Shown here: positions 55,801 through 64,000 of the stretch, in pieces
Position numbering within the stretch: position 1 is the stretch's first letter
Layout of the letters: the number at the start of each line of letters is the position of its first letter
Assembly: GCA_003260075.1 (NCBI GenBank)
Contig: QLIY01000014.1
Span: forward strand, 260,545 to 324,544
Reading direction: 5' to 3'
DNA: 64,000 nt
From: Phallusia mammillata
Lineage: Eukaryota; Chordata; Ascidiacea; Phlebobranchia; Ascidiidae
The notes under the pieces: model-generated
Told to the model about the DNA's origin: nothing
The model's input: only the letters and a program-made list of their open reading frames with translations
The model's database searches: none
Position numbers and translations under genes: made by a program

Positions 55801-58800
55801 CAGGGCAGCGGTTTTCAAACAAGACCCATGTGGTCCCATAGTGGTACATAAAGCGATTTCCATAGTTAGGACTACCAAAAACTCCAGGTTCAGCAATTTC
55901 TAGGTTAAATAAATCCTGAATGTTGTAGTGAAGATGAAAATGTAGTGAGGAATTTTAATTAGCTGGGACCGTAAGTCCTACAAACTACGAGGAAATAGCA
56001 AAACGACCATTCTGTAAGTCAAAAAGTTTGAACATCACTGCCCTTGGCCTGGAAAATAGTCTATGCGGCCTACACGAGTGTCGATAAATCGTTTGGTAGC
56101 CTTTATAAACAAAAAGGTTCCCCACCCCTGGTTTAGGTGGTCAAAAATCCGTTTTAAATCACTGGATAAATACGCGATTAATGTATCGATTCAGGAATCC
56201 GGCCCGCCAAGTACTTCATTTTCCCATATCAGGCCCGCCGACTGGAGAAGTTGCCCGCCCCTGGTTTAAAGGCTAAATTGTGTCACAATTTATTTAAACT
56301 TTGCAAACTTAATATTTTAAAGACATACATCTGATGCATTTTACTTCGCCTACAATCAGCTACTTTTGTTTTATTTTTGTGCCAAAAAATGTAAATCAAA
56401 CTTTAAGAGATGATTAATTATTAGTGGTACAATATTAATTACCAGGGTCAAGTTGGCTCGATAGCAATGAAGAATCGAAAAGAACGGACCCAACTTTTCG
56501 AGGAAATCAGCGGCTCAGGAGAATTTAAAGAGGATTATGATAAAGCCAAAGTTGAAATGACCAAAGCAGAGCAAGACACAGAGTATTCCTTTCACAAGAA
56601 AAAAGGTAAAAATGCTTTTTTGTGGGGAACTTTTTCTGTGGAGAAGACTTTTAGCTGGACTTTGATTGTTAAAGATGTGGTTTGTTTTATTCTATTTTTT
56701 CAAATGCTATTTAAAATCATGATTCTCTTGCATGAGGTAATGTCGCTTACCAGGGATTGGCCGAGACGAGCCAGAACCCGAGTACTCGGTACCGAGCATC
56801 GCTGTTTTTAATGCTCGGTGCTCGGCCGAGCAGTTGCACTAACTGACCCAAACGTTAAATTTGCATATTCATGCCCTGCTAACATATGTAACTAGTGTTC
56901 TAAAGGGTGTCTAGAACAAAAACGGATGATTTTTCAAATGCACTAGACAGTGGAAATACACATACTTTATGGGCATGTACAGCTTAATAAAACACCGCCG
57001 GTGATGTAAGAGGCCTTGTAGAGCTAAAATGTAGAAAGGGGATTTTTGTGACGTCATAATGCACGGAGCATTAAAGTAAGATGCTCGGTGCTGGACCAAA
57101 CAGTTCATTTGCAGTTTTGGTGCATCCCTATCGCTTACTTTGTAGTTTTGTTGCAGGGATTGCCGCTGAACGAAAAGAGGCGAAACAAGAGAAAGATGAA
57201 GCAGAGAAATACAGAAAACTTCACGACGATCATTCTCTGGCAAAACTTCAACTTATGCTGTTTAAACTTTTTTACAGTGAGAGAGAAATGGAGGCAATAC
57301 ATGAAGAAACAGACGTTAGTTGAGAGTTGTTGTGTTGAAAACAAAAAAGTTACATACATAGACTCATATATTAACATGTTCAGTGCAGCACAATTGCATT
57401 GTCTTGTCTGCTGCAAGGCCTCAATAGCATCAATAACGAATTACAATGGAAATAATGTTACAACTTAAGCACAATAATTTGCTGCTATAACTTTTGCACA
57501 ATTTTTGGTTTGAACTTTGCTAACAATTATATATACAGTATAACTACCTCAAGCATTTGTTAGTTAGCTTTGTTACATTGTAATGATACAAGACCCGATT
57601 CACATAATCAAGTTTAACGCCACCAATTGTTGCCCCATACCTGTGCTGATAACGCATTAATGGCATGAGCTGGTTGGTTTTGATGTACATTAACGGACAG
57701 CTGCATTTTTGATCAAAACCCGAACTCTAAGCAAAACATATTTTGACGTAGATTTATGTCAACTGCGCTGAAAGTGTTAACTGTTTTTGTAACATTTCTT
57801 CAAAACCTTTTTTATACAGTTTTATCTCCACTTGCAGTACTGGGTAAATGTTAGTTTAATGAAATATGTTTTGACAGACAAAGAACCGCAACATAAAACA
57901 TCACCTCAAGAAGCGTGAAAAAATTGATGAGGAAGTGAAAAAACGAAAACAAGAGCAAGGAAAATTTCTTCGGGAATTGTCTGCTTTCGACAAAAAGATT
58001 TAAGAAAAAGAAACTGAATTAAACAAGAAAATACCTCTGTATGTTAAAGTGAGATATCAAATAGCTTTTGTAGTCAGTTGATTAAAATAATGTTGTCTAT
58101 TTTCATGCAAGTTAGCCATGCAAGATGCTTTTTACCAAAGAATAAAATACCACCTTCATGTGTGNCATTTTCCCATATCAGGCCCGCCGACTGGAGAAGT
58201 TGCCCGCCCCTGACCTAGTCTGTGCGATGCCACAACTGGGCATACAGCACAGAGGAAAGTGGCTCACAATGTCCAAGCAACTGTTTGGGAACCACAGTGA
58301 AGTCGGCTTAGTGTCACAGTATCAATGTAAACGCGTCAAGCCAAGATATGTCAAGTAAGCTTCAAACAGTGCACACTCTTTCGACCTATAAGGTCTCATC
58401 AGTGCAGCTGGTGACAAGACACGTGCCGAATAGGCGAGTTAGTGCGGGCATAGCATATTTGTCAACATTTTAGTTTTGGATTGTAACGGTGTCTGCGTTT
58501 TCAGGTCATTTCCGACTTGAAACTCTTTTCAATCCTCGGAATCTTTCTCTCCATCGATGTCGTCATCCTTACGACGTGGCACGTGATCGACCCAATGAAG
58601 CGTGTCGTAAAAAACGCGACTGATGAGGTGTGACGTCACAGACAGAAATTTTGAGTATTTTTTTTGTAAAATTAAAAATCGAATTTTCACGGAAAAAATG
58701 TCCTATTATTTGACCTATTATTTAGTTTGTTTTTCTCACATGTAAATCTCTGAAAAAATATTCTTAATATTCACACATCACTTAAATATATTAGCTTATT

Positions 58801-61800
58801 GCTAAGTATAAGTTTTTCTTTTTTTAGTTATGGCTGGATCAAGGTTCATTTCTGGTCGTGTATCAAGACGAATTTTGCCAAAGCAACTACGCCCTCCTGT
58901 GGCTGGCGATTATTTGTATTTACAAAGGAGTTCTACTGGTAAAAAATGTCTTTTCTATTTGAATAAAAAATTTTTGGAGAAAAAAGTAGAAAACGGCTAA
59001 ATATCAAAGTCGCTTTTTTGTTGTTTTCGTTGATTTTAATCACTGCTGTTTGGTAAGAATGGTACTGGATTTTTTTTCTGGCTGAGTTTCTTATTCTTGT
59101 GCTTACTAAAATGTTATTAAACCAGCAAAAACGAAGCGAAGTAATAAAGTCAGGACCATCGTTTTTTTTTTGAAATTATCCAAACTCAAAAATACAAAAA
59201 TTTCCACTTACTATTTTCGAAAACGTGTAGTTGACCTAAAAGTTCTATTAGGCCTATTTTTTGACAAACGCTTTTAGTTGAACATTTGACAGATGGAAGA
59301 ACTTAAAAATCTATAAGTTCGGCCGCTAATTCCCGATAATCGATGAACATGTTTCGAATTGCACGTAGTTTCTGACGTGTACGTCACCGGCGCACTTGAA
59401 AAGCTTTTTGACGATCGTTGACCGCAGATTGTTGGATTCCAACATTTACGGTGCCGACTTACTGTTCCTCTAGGTGTTTGGATTATTTCTCGCTTGGGAA
59501 ACAAGGCACGTAGCTTTGTCAACGTTGAACGACAGCAAATACATCGGAGCAAGTGTTTACGTCACCGTTATTGCTTGCGTCATCGGACCTACTACGTCAT
59601 TCGCTCTTCGGTAAGCATTCTTTTCTCTTTTCGAATATAGCTAGTTGTTAGTTAAGGTGAAGATAAATTCTATCGTGGGAGCAGCCCTGAAGCGTGGGGG
59701 GGGGGTCTTGCGTCATCGGACCTACTACGTCATTCGCTCTTCGGTAAGCATTTTTTTCTCTTTTCGAATATAGCTAGTTCTTAGTTAAGGTGAAGATAAA
59801 TTCTATCGTGGGAGCAGCCCTGAAGCGTGGGGGGGGGGTTACCAACTGAGCTACACGGGTTCAGCGGTTTAAGTTTAAGCTTAAATTATAAAGTTTTTCT
59901 GTGAGTTATCGAAAACATGAAATTGCCAACAAAGCATTGTCACGTATAGCAGGAAGGTTTAATAAAAATCCTGCTATCATCGGTGAAATTCATCAAATAA
60001 AACCAAATAAATTGGAACTTTTGCATGCTCTGTGAGGTTGGCATGTTTTTTTAAAAAAACTATACTATTTCATGCAAAGGTTCAAAAAAAATTCTTTTTT
60101 CAATTTTAAAAAAAAATCTTTAGCCTACCATTCTCGATTTATTTTTTTCAGAGATTATTGGAATCTTTCTTATGCGATTTCGGCAATGTCGATTCTGATA
60201 TGCACTACCGCCACCTTGTGTTTGGTTTTTGTGCCGAAAGTGACCGCGTTAAGACGGATGAGAGAAAAACCCGACGAATTTATGAACATTCGATTACAAG
60301 GAGTAAGTCGAAATTGATATACGTAATTAGTTCTTAATTTGTCTTAAGAGAAGGGCGATATTTGACGACTGCATATTTGGCTTGCATATTGGAGAAAAAC
60401 GTTTTTTAACATTTATTTTTATTTGTATTCTGAAAGGTTTTTTCAATTCTTATATTTTTACGGGTAAATAGGTTTAGGGGGGGGGGGAAACTGAAAGGTT
60501 TTTTCAATTCTTATATTTTTACGGGTAAATAGGTTTAGTAGCAGTAAATATCCAACCCATTTTCAGAAATTGATAAAAACAGTGTTTGTTAAAACGTCTA
60601 AATCAGGGCGATTTCTGTATGAACACAGTTTTGTAACGTATATTTATTTTACACAATGCAGAGTTGCAAGTCGGGCCGGGCTTTTCGGGCCGGGTTCGGG
60701 TTCANATAAGAAAACCTACTTGAATGTATTGAACTCGAGGTAAAGTTATTATTCAGCAGAATCGCACCTGGCTTTGAGCTCGTTACCATTGTTCTTTCAT
60801 TTTAAGTAAAACGTGTTTTGTTTCCCTTTCATGGTCGGGTGACAGTCAAGGGCCCCGCTTAAACACACATACATAACTATTTCTGCTCTTTTTTCCCTTG
60901 AAATGTTACCTCGTAGAAACCTTAGTTCCTGTCGTGGTAACCTTTTGTCAGACCTTGGTAGTCTCAGAATCAGCAGATAATTGATGCTAGGTTCGGGCCG
61001 GGCTTCGGGCCGGGTTCGGGCTCAGATTTCGGGCCCGCTTGCAACTCTGACACAATGCACTATCTGCAGCTTACTTATAATTTATTAGCTTGATGGTTTT
61101 CTATTATGGAACAGTTTTTATTACTTCTTATGTTGTACAGATAAAAAGAAAAAATCCGACTCCGAAGCCAGTCAGGACAATGCTGTCTATGACGATACGG
61201 TGGGTGAGTGGGTTAATTGTGACGCACACAATTATCCAAACTTCTTTTTATTCATATACTCAGATACATAGATTTGTAAGATAAAATTCACACTTAAAAT
61301 TCACCAAAGCAATAATTCTGCACACTAAAAAAAACTTGTGTATATAATTACCTTCATATTAGGCCCCCTGAAAAGTGATAATATGTACATTTAGGTGGCA
61401 TATATCCAGTGGTGGGATTCAATTTTTTTGTCAGCCGGTTCTATCGCAAAAGTCCTATTTTTCAGCCGCTTCTGTTACAAAAAGTCCATTGACAGTAACC
61501 AGTAATGCTAACCGGTTCGCTGATCTCAAAGTCAATTGACAGTAACCAGTAATGCTAACTGGTTCGCTGATCTCATAAAATTTCGAGTGGACGGTTCTAT
61601 AGAACCGGTACGAACCGGCTGAATCCCAACAGTGTTTGTATTTAGTAATTATTATCACAGACGGTTCTAAAGCACTGGTACGAACTGGCTGAATCCCACC
61701 ACTGGTCACATTTACCCCTTAGGGGAAAATTTTTTATTCAAGAAATTTGGTTGTAGTAAACATATAAACTGAACTTAAATGTTGTTTAGAGCTGGTCCAG

Positions 61801-62025
61801 CTATTCCGCGTATTATGAGTGAAACTGCTGACACTTCTGTTGACGATAAAAGAAGCAGTTCCACTTTATCCAACGACGCAAACGCTACGGCTACGTCTCA
61901 AGACGCAAAACAAATTCGCGAACGTCTAAAAGCGGAAAGAAAAAGACTGGAAAAAATTTTGGAAGAGGTAAGCCTATGTTTTTTTTAAATAAAAGTGTTC
62001 GACCTAGACAAACGCGATTGTTTTG

Positions 62026-62116
<91 letters not shown>

Positions 62117-62963
62117 TGAGGTAATTATAACTTATATAAAAAATATAAAAACCAAATATAAAAAAAACATCCAAAAAAGATAACAAAATTGTTGAAGAGT
62201 TTTATTAAACAATATTAAGAAGATTAAGCGGTAAATATTTATAATAATAAAATACAATTGGAGTAGTGGACTACAAAACTGATATTTTACTCGTGTTTTT
62301 CGAATAATAAAGATTTCTTCGTTTATTTTTCTATTTAGAAAACAACAGAATGTATGGGAAACACGATTGCTCCAGTAAGTTGTATCAACAATGTGAGCAC
62401 AAATTTACCCAACTACGAAAAATCCGATGTCAGAATATGATTTCTGTGTTTTTTATGAATTCTGAAGCGCAAAAAAACAAACAAAATAAACCATCAAGTG
62501 CGAAGTTCAGAAATGCATTTTACTGTGAAGCTGTACTCAGTGGTGGAATTCATTTTTTTGTCAGCCGGTTCTATCACAAAAGTCGTATTTTTCAGCCGCT
62601 TCTATCACAAAAGTTATATTTTTAGCCAGTTCTGTTACACAAAGTCCATTGACAGTAACCAGTAATGCTAACCGGTTCGCTGATCTCAAAAGTCAATTGA
62701 CAGTAACCAGTAATGCTAACTGGTTCGCTGATCTCATAAAATTTCGAGTGGACGGTTCTATAGAACCGGTACGAACCGGCTGAATCCCAACAGTGTTTGT
62801 ATTTAGTAATTATTATCACAAAGGTTCTATAAATCCGGTGTGAACCGGCTGAATCCCACCACTGGCTGTACTTAAGGTGAAAAATAGGGGTGCACAACCT
62901 ACACGCAATTGTAGCCGCTAATTTTTTTCTTATTTTCAGTTACAGCCGCCAGCTCCAGGCTAA
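40888..62963 (+). CDS. GABBR2: GABA-B receptor subunit 2-like, class C GPCR (21 exons, 897 aa)
   Basis: Exons: 40888-41238, 45512-45652, 46154-46291, 47165-47335, 49013-49117, 51000-51065, 51378-51539, 52103-52198, 52265-52372, 52433-52574, 52891-53044, 53760-53892, 55154-55261, 58505-58627, 58828-58938, 59474-59610, 60152-60302, 61141-61199, 61790-61967, 62339-62374, 62940-62963 (2694 nt, phase kept). The signal peptide ([20 protein letters not shown]) precedes a Venus-flytrap ectodomain (to about residue 490; [43 protein letters not shown]). Seven TM segments start at [15 protein letters not shown], with GABBR2-type [41 protein letters not shown] and [10 protein letters not shown] coiled coil ([20 protein letters not shown]), as used to pair with GABBR1, ends a tail much shorter than in vertebrates. 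The last two tiny exons are least certain. An SMC1-like fragment and several hATs sit in introns. Confidence 0.92.
41566..41700 (+). repeat. SINE tail copy in GABBR2 intron 1
   Basis: It contains 'ggtataacgcctttaatggg', 'cctggcgtactata', 'atgagtgtgccgtgatcgct' and 'gcatagacgcttcagggct'. The tRNA-like head is absent. This is one of the better-preserved tails of the family. Confidence 0.55.
43241..43430. mobile_element. hAT MITE, CAGTGGTGGGATTCA family, split by a C10 linker
   Basis: The left end is CAGTGTTGGGATTCAATTTT and the right end is CTGAATCCCACCACTG. Ten C (43375-43384) lie inside, replacing the stretch before ACGGTTCTATATAGAACCG. It is in GABBR2 intron 1 and inverted relative to the copy at 34732. 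Confidence 0.7.
43687..44078. mobile_element. hAT-like element, CAGGTGTGTCCAAC family
   Basis: It begins CAGGTGTGTCCAACACGTGG and ends GTGTTCGAGTTGGACACCCT. The interior has 'ggcacgc' words typical of this type. No matching flanks were found. The right end is related in inverse to the truncated element near 37085. In GABBR2 intron 1. Confidence 0.5.
44944..45492. mobile_element. hAT element next to the GABBR2 exon 2 acceptor, exact TSD
   Basis: CAGAGTTGTAAATGGGCCTG family. The right end is CCCAACTTACAAGTCTG. The flanks CCTTGAAT (44936-44943 and 45493-45500) are identical. Only GCCATTCACAG separates the second flank from exon 2 (45512), so the branch-point and pyrimidine region upstream of this acceptor is transposon sequence. 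A second hAT (45085-45300) is nested inside. Confidence 0.88.
45085..45300. mobile_element. 216-bp hAT element nested in another hAT, exact TSD
   Basis: The ends are CAGTAGTTCTCAAACTGTGC and AAGTTTGAGAACTACTG. The duplicated 8 bp is CAATAGAC at 45077-45084 and 45301-45308. The repeated words 'gcgtcg' and 'cgtcgc' fill the interior. It is younger than the host element at 44944-45492. Confidence 0.9.
46501..46801. mobile_element. hAT element, CAGGGGTGGGCAACC family
   Basis: The ends are CAGGGGTGGGCAACCTTTTT and AGGTTGCCCACGCCTG. The flanks GTTCAAAC and GTTGAAAT agree at 6 of 8 bases. Just upstream (46412-46422) a second left end of the same element stops at a C linker (46423-46434), a product of the overlap pattern. 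In GABBR2 intron 3. Confidence 0.8.
48458..49060. repeat. Duplicated GABBR2 intron 4 and exon 5 start around C10 linkers
   Basis: 48596-48811 and 48829-49044 are diverged copies of one segment including the exon 5 acceptor and [12 protein letters not shown]10 linkers are at 48458-48467 and 48812-48821. Substitutions and small indels separate the copies. Only the right copy continues into complete exon 5. Confidence 0.8.
49209..49421. mobile_element. hAT MITE, CAGTGGTGGGATTCA family, near-exact TSD
   Basis: It starts AAGTGGTGGAATTCAGCCGG and ends GGATCCCACCACTG. The flanks TTTTCAGC and TTTACAGC differ at one base. The internal ACCGGTTCTATAGAACCG is intact. In GABBR2 intron 5, less than 100 bp past the exon 5 donor. 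Confidence 0.8.
49890..50035 (+). repeat. SINE tail copy followed by a CA microsatellite
   Basis: It contains 'cacagtacgccaggcccatt', 'cccggcgtactgtgattta', 'gtgtgtcgtgatcgctggt' and 'cgacgcttcagggctgatcc'. A short (CA)n stretch lies at about 50085-50104. Confidence 0.55.
50634..50940. mobile_element. hAT-like element, CAGGGGTCGGCAACC family
   Basis: The ends are CAGGGGTCGGCAACCCCTGG and AGTTGCCGACCCCTG. The interior has 'ggcacgc' and 'ggcacacg' words. The flanks match only partly. Its right end is about 60 bp upstream of GABBR2 exon 6. Confidence 0.7.
51590..51900 (+). repeat. Two copies of the CTGCAGACAGTGCACACTG repeat
   Basis: The first unit begins AAGCTGCAGATAGTGCACAC. The second, at about 51730, begins inside the repeat with 'ctacactggtcaattcgacc' and reads on through 'ggtctcatcactgcagctgg'. 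Both carry the block 'aacggcactcc'. In GABBR2 intron 7. Confidence 0.55.
54215..55147. repeat. About 250-bp tandem duplication flanking a hAT element
   Basis: 54215-54468 and 54889-55147 share the same order of words (TCCAATGTGACACATTCTCT, AACACATCAACACACGTTGT, GATGCGTCAGCG) with more divergence than the C10-linked copies. Between them, at 54469-54888, lies a hAT-like element (CAGCGGTTCCCAAACTTTTT to CAGTTTGGGAACCACTG). No C10 linker is present, so this is probably a genuine older duplication. The right copy ends at the GABBR2 exon 13 acceptor. Confidence 0.65.
55274..55679 (+). repeat. CTGCAGACAGTGCACACTG repeats, second copy invaded by a hAT
   Basis: One unit runs from about 55274 to 55530. 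A second begins near 55550 and is cut at ACCTAGTC (55672-55679), where a hAT left end starts. The repeat resumes at 58213 after a second ACCTAGTC with 'tgtgcgatgccacaactggg'. The interrupted repeat fixes the intended insertion site. Confidence 0.65.
55680..58212. mobile_element. hAT insertion, apparently 2.5 kb, probably inflated by a misjoin
   Basis: The left end is CAGGGGTGGGCAACATACGG and the right end is AAGTTGCCCGCCCCTG. The 8-bp flanks are ACCTAGTC at 55672-55679 and 58213-58220. However, the last 47 bp (58166-58212) also occur identically at 56217-56263, and an N stands at 58165. The simplest reading is a 584-bp element (55680-56263), with 56264-58164 placed here wrongly. A further nested hAT-like piece (CAGCGGTTTTCAAAC to GTTTGAACATCACTG) is at about 55806-56040. 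Confidence 0.6.
56446..58048 (+). pseudogene. SMC1 cohesin subunit fragment, three exons with an in-frame stop
   Basis: Exons 56446-56605, 57157-57314 and 57878-58048 are in phase and resemble SMC1A over roughly residues 150-320: the end of the N-terminal head ([20 protein letters not shown]) and the first coiled coil ([33 protein letters not shown]). TAA at 58001-58003 stops the third exon, after SAFDKKI, while similarity continues beyond it. No other SMC1 exon is in the window. Retained introns exclude a processed copy. Either a duplicated fragment carried with a hAT into GABBR2 intron 13, or part of a gene from another locus misjoined here. The stop could also be a base error. Confidence 0.75.
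58358..58450 (+). repeat. Partial CTGCAGACAGTGCACACTG repeat before GABBR2 exon 14
   Basis: It begins AAGCTTCAAACAGTGCACAC and contains 'ggtctcatcagtgcagctgg' and 'gacaagacacgtgccg'. It ends about 55 bp upstream of exon 14. Confidence 0.5.
59580..59838. repeat. Duplicated GABBR2 exon 16 end around G10 linkers
   Basis: The segment 'gcgtcatcggacctactacg' through 'agcagccctgaagcgt' occurs at about 59578-59695 and again at 59707-59828. Ten G follow each copy (59696-59705 and 59829-59838). Both contain the GTAAGC donor of exon 16. The second is a false exon copy. Confidence 0.85.
60659..61049. mobile_element. hAT element, CAGAGTTGCAAG family, exact TSD
   Basis: The ends are CAGAGTTGCAAGTCGGGCCG and CGGGCCCGCTTGCAACTCTG. 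The flanks ACACAATG (60651-60658 and 61050-61057) are identical. An N at 60705 lies inside. It is in GABBR2 intron 17, about 90 bp upstream of exon 18. Confidence 0.9.
61407..61704. mobile_element. Composite hAT MITE, CAGTGGTGGGATTCA family
   Basis: It begins CAGTGGTGGGATTCAATTTT and ends CTGAATCCCACCACTG. 'ttgacagtaaccagtaatgc' occurs twice inside, and a second internal end ('ctgaatcccaacagtg') is present, so it carries an internal duplication. A very similar composite lies at 62538-62864. The flanks do not match. Confidence 0.75.
62027..62115. repeat. Poly-G tract, 89 bases
   Basis: An uninterrupted run of G between GABBR2 exons 19 and 20. It is the longest homopolymer here and probably gap filler, like the tracts at 34351-34413 and 37137-37192. 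The polyglycine and polyproline frames over it are meaningless. Confidence 0.8.
62538..62864. mobile_element. Composite hAT MITE, CAGTGGTGGGATTCA family, exact TSD
   Basis: The ends are CAGTGGTGGAATTCATTTTT and CTGAATCCCACCACTG. The flanks GCTGTACT (62530-62537 and 62865-62872) are identical. It shares the internal duplication of the copy at 61407-61704, so the composite form itself has transposed. It lies in the last proposed GABBR2 intron. Confidence 0.9.
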
Positions 62964-64000
62964 ATTGACAGTCTATAGTAGGAGTTGCACAAGACTGTAA
63001 CACAATATCTAAACAGGCACCAGACAAACTTTTTCTGTCTATTTTTCAGAAATGCCCAAACACTAAAATGAGCCACCATGTGGATGTTCGTATTTGATAC
63101 TGTGTCGTAACTCGTAATATAAGAATGTAAATATCATAATAGCCCCTTTTAGTTTTCTAACTCGCTTTGTACGCTATGGACCCATTCTCCAGTCATGAGC
63201 CATGGCTGTAATGGGAAACAAAGCCTTTACTGTTTGGAGTTGGGAGGGGTTTTAACCAGTGGTGGGATTCAGCCGGTTCGCACCGGTTCTAAAGAACCTT
63301 CTCACGAATTTTATGAGATCAGCGAACCGATTAGCATTACTCGTTACTGTCAATGGACTTTTTGCACCAAAACCGGCTGAAAAATATGACTTTTGTAATA
63401 GAACCGGCTCACAAAAAAACGGTGTCAAAATTTAAGTTGCTAGACCTATTTAAGAAAAGTAAACTTTCGGAAGAATGTTTCTTAAAATTCATTTTCACAA
63501 CTGTGCCAAATAATAAAAAAAGTCAATTTCACTGCACCTCGGTTAATTCGGAACCGTTTTGACCAAAACTTCTGGATTAACCGATGTCGATTAGTTTAAG
63601 CTTTACTACATTACAAATCATTTATACCTCAAGTTTTGTCCGATTTTGGCGAAGATTAACCGAGGTTGACTGTACGATAATTTTGTTTACTTCTGTCGCT
63701 AATTTTATACGAAGAAATAATATAAAGGTGTAAAGAAACGTACGCAAAAAAGGTTAGGGTCCTTTTAAGGCCTAATTCGGCCCTGGGTGTCGGGCCTTGC
63801 ACTTGCAGTTTTAAACAACACCCCAGCATAATGGTTGACATTACGTAAGACCCACATATGTGACTGCTTGTAGGGGAAGGGGTGATATTCAAGTCTTTCA
63901 GAGCTTTGATGTTACTTGATACCAGGGAACTAATTCCTAAAACAGCCCTAAACAAAACCAGGTTGGATCAAATAACATCATTCGACCGAACACAGTGCCA
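62964..64000. other. Sequence downstream of GABBR2
   Basis: No gene is recognised and no obvious AATAAA directly follows the proposed stop. A left end of the CAGTGGTGGGATTCA family begins at 63257 and fades out near 63415 without its right end. The remainder is unremarkable AT-rich DNA. Confidence 0.5.

Noticed and set aside
57081-57468. Independent coding ORFs of 80-126 codons near 57.1-57.5 kb
   Set aside because: One frame is the second SMC1-like exon with flanking intron; the others are shadow frames.
62004-62186. Polyglycine/polyproline ORFs on both strands
   Set aside because: They are translations of an 89-base G tract. The same applies to frames over 34351-34413, 37137-37192 and 15024-15066.

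Overview
The window is nuclear DNA from an animal: intron-rich genes with GT-AG splicing, AATAAA signals, SINE-like repeats and very many short hAT-type elements. Protein similarity (GABBR2, MLH1, TAF8, UPRT), compact genes and copies of loci that differ by a few percent, like alleles, suggest an invertebrate chordate, probably an ascidian tunicate. This is inference, because no species-diagnostic sequence was recognised.

Layout. 1-7.6 kb holds repeats and possibly the 3' end of a gene lying to the left. UPRT (minus, 7617-9796) and TAF8 (plus, 10336-14537) are divergently paired. 14.5-18.5 kb has repeats, long poly-C tracts and one doubtful Cys-rich ORF. MLH1 (minus, 18479-27449, 15 exons, 710 aa) is divergently paired with a MADF-BESS gene (plus, 27832-28929, 244 aa). 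A Gfo/Idh/MocA oxidoreductase follows (plus, 29215-35511, 9 exons, 459 aa, N-myristoylation-type start). 35.5-40.9 kb is repeats. A GABA-B receptor subunit 2-like gene fills 40888-62963 (plus, 21 proposed exons, 897 aa). One of its introns holds three SMC1-like exons with an in-frame stop. Exon coordinates were worked out by hand from splice sites and reading phase; each multi-exon model keeps phase throughout, except TAF8 exon 6, where a poly-C insertion breaks the frame.

The genes belong to separate housekeeping and signalling functions (mismatch repair, TFIID, a UPRT-family enzyme, an oxidoreductase, a neurotransmitter receptor). I see no operon-like system or defence locus.

The most striking structure is more than 30 tracts of ten C (or ten G), each flanked by two near-identical overlapping copies of local sequence. 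They look like unmerged allelic contig ends joined by a fixed 10-base linker. They create false duplicate exons and a frameshift in TAF8, so the assembly needs correction before gene-structure claims are made. Real biology of interest includes many hAT elements with 8-bp target-site duplications (one next to a GABBR2 splice acceptor), a GC-AG intron in MLH1, and the SMC1 fragment bracketed by hAT ends.
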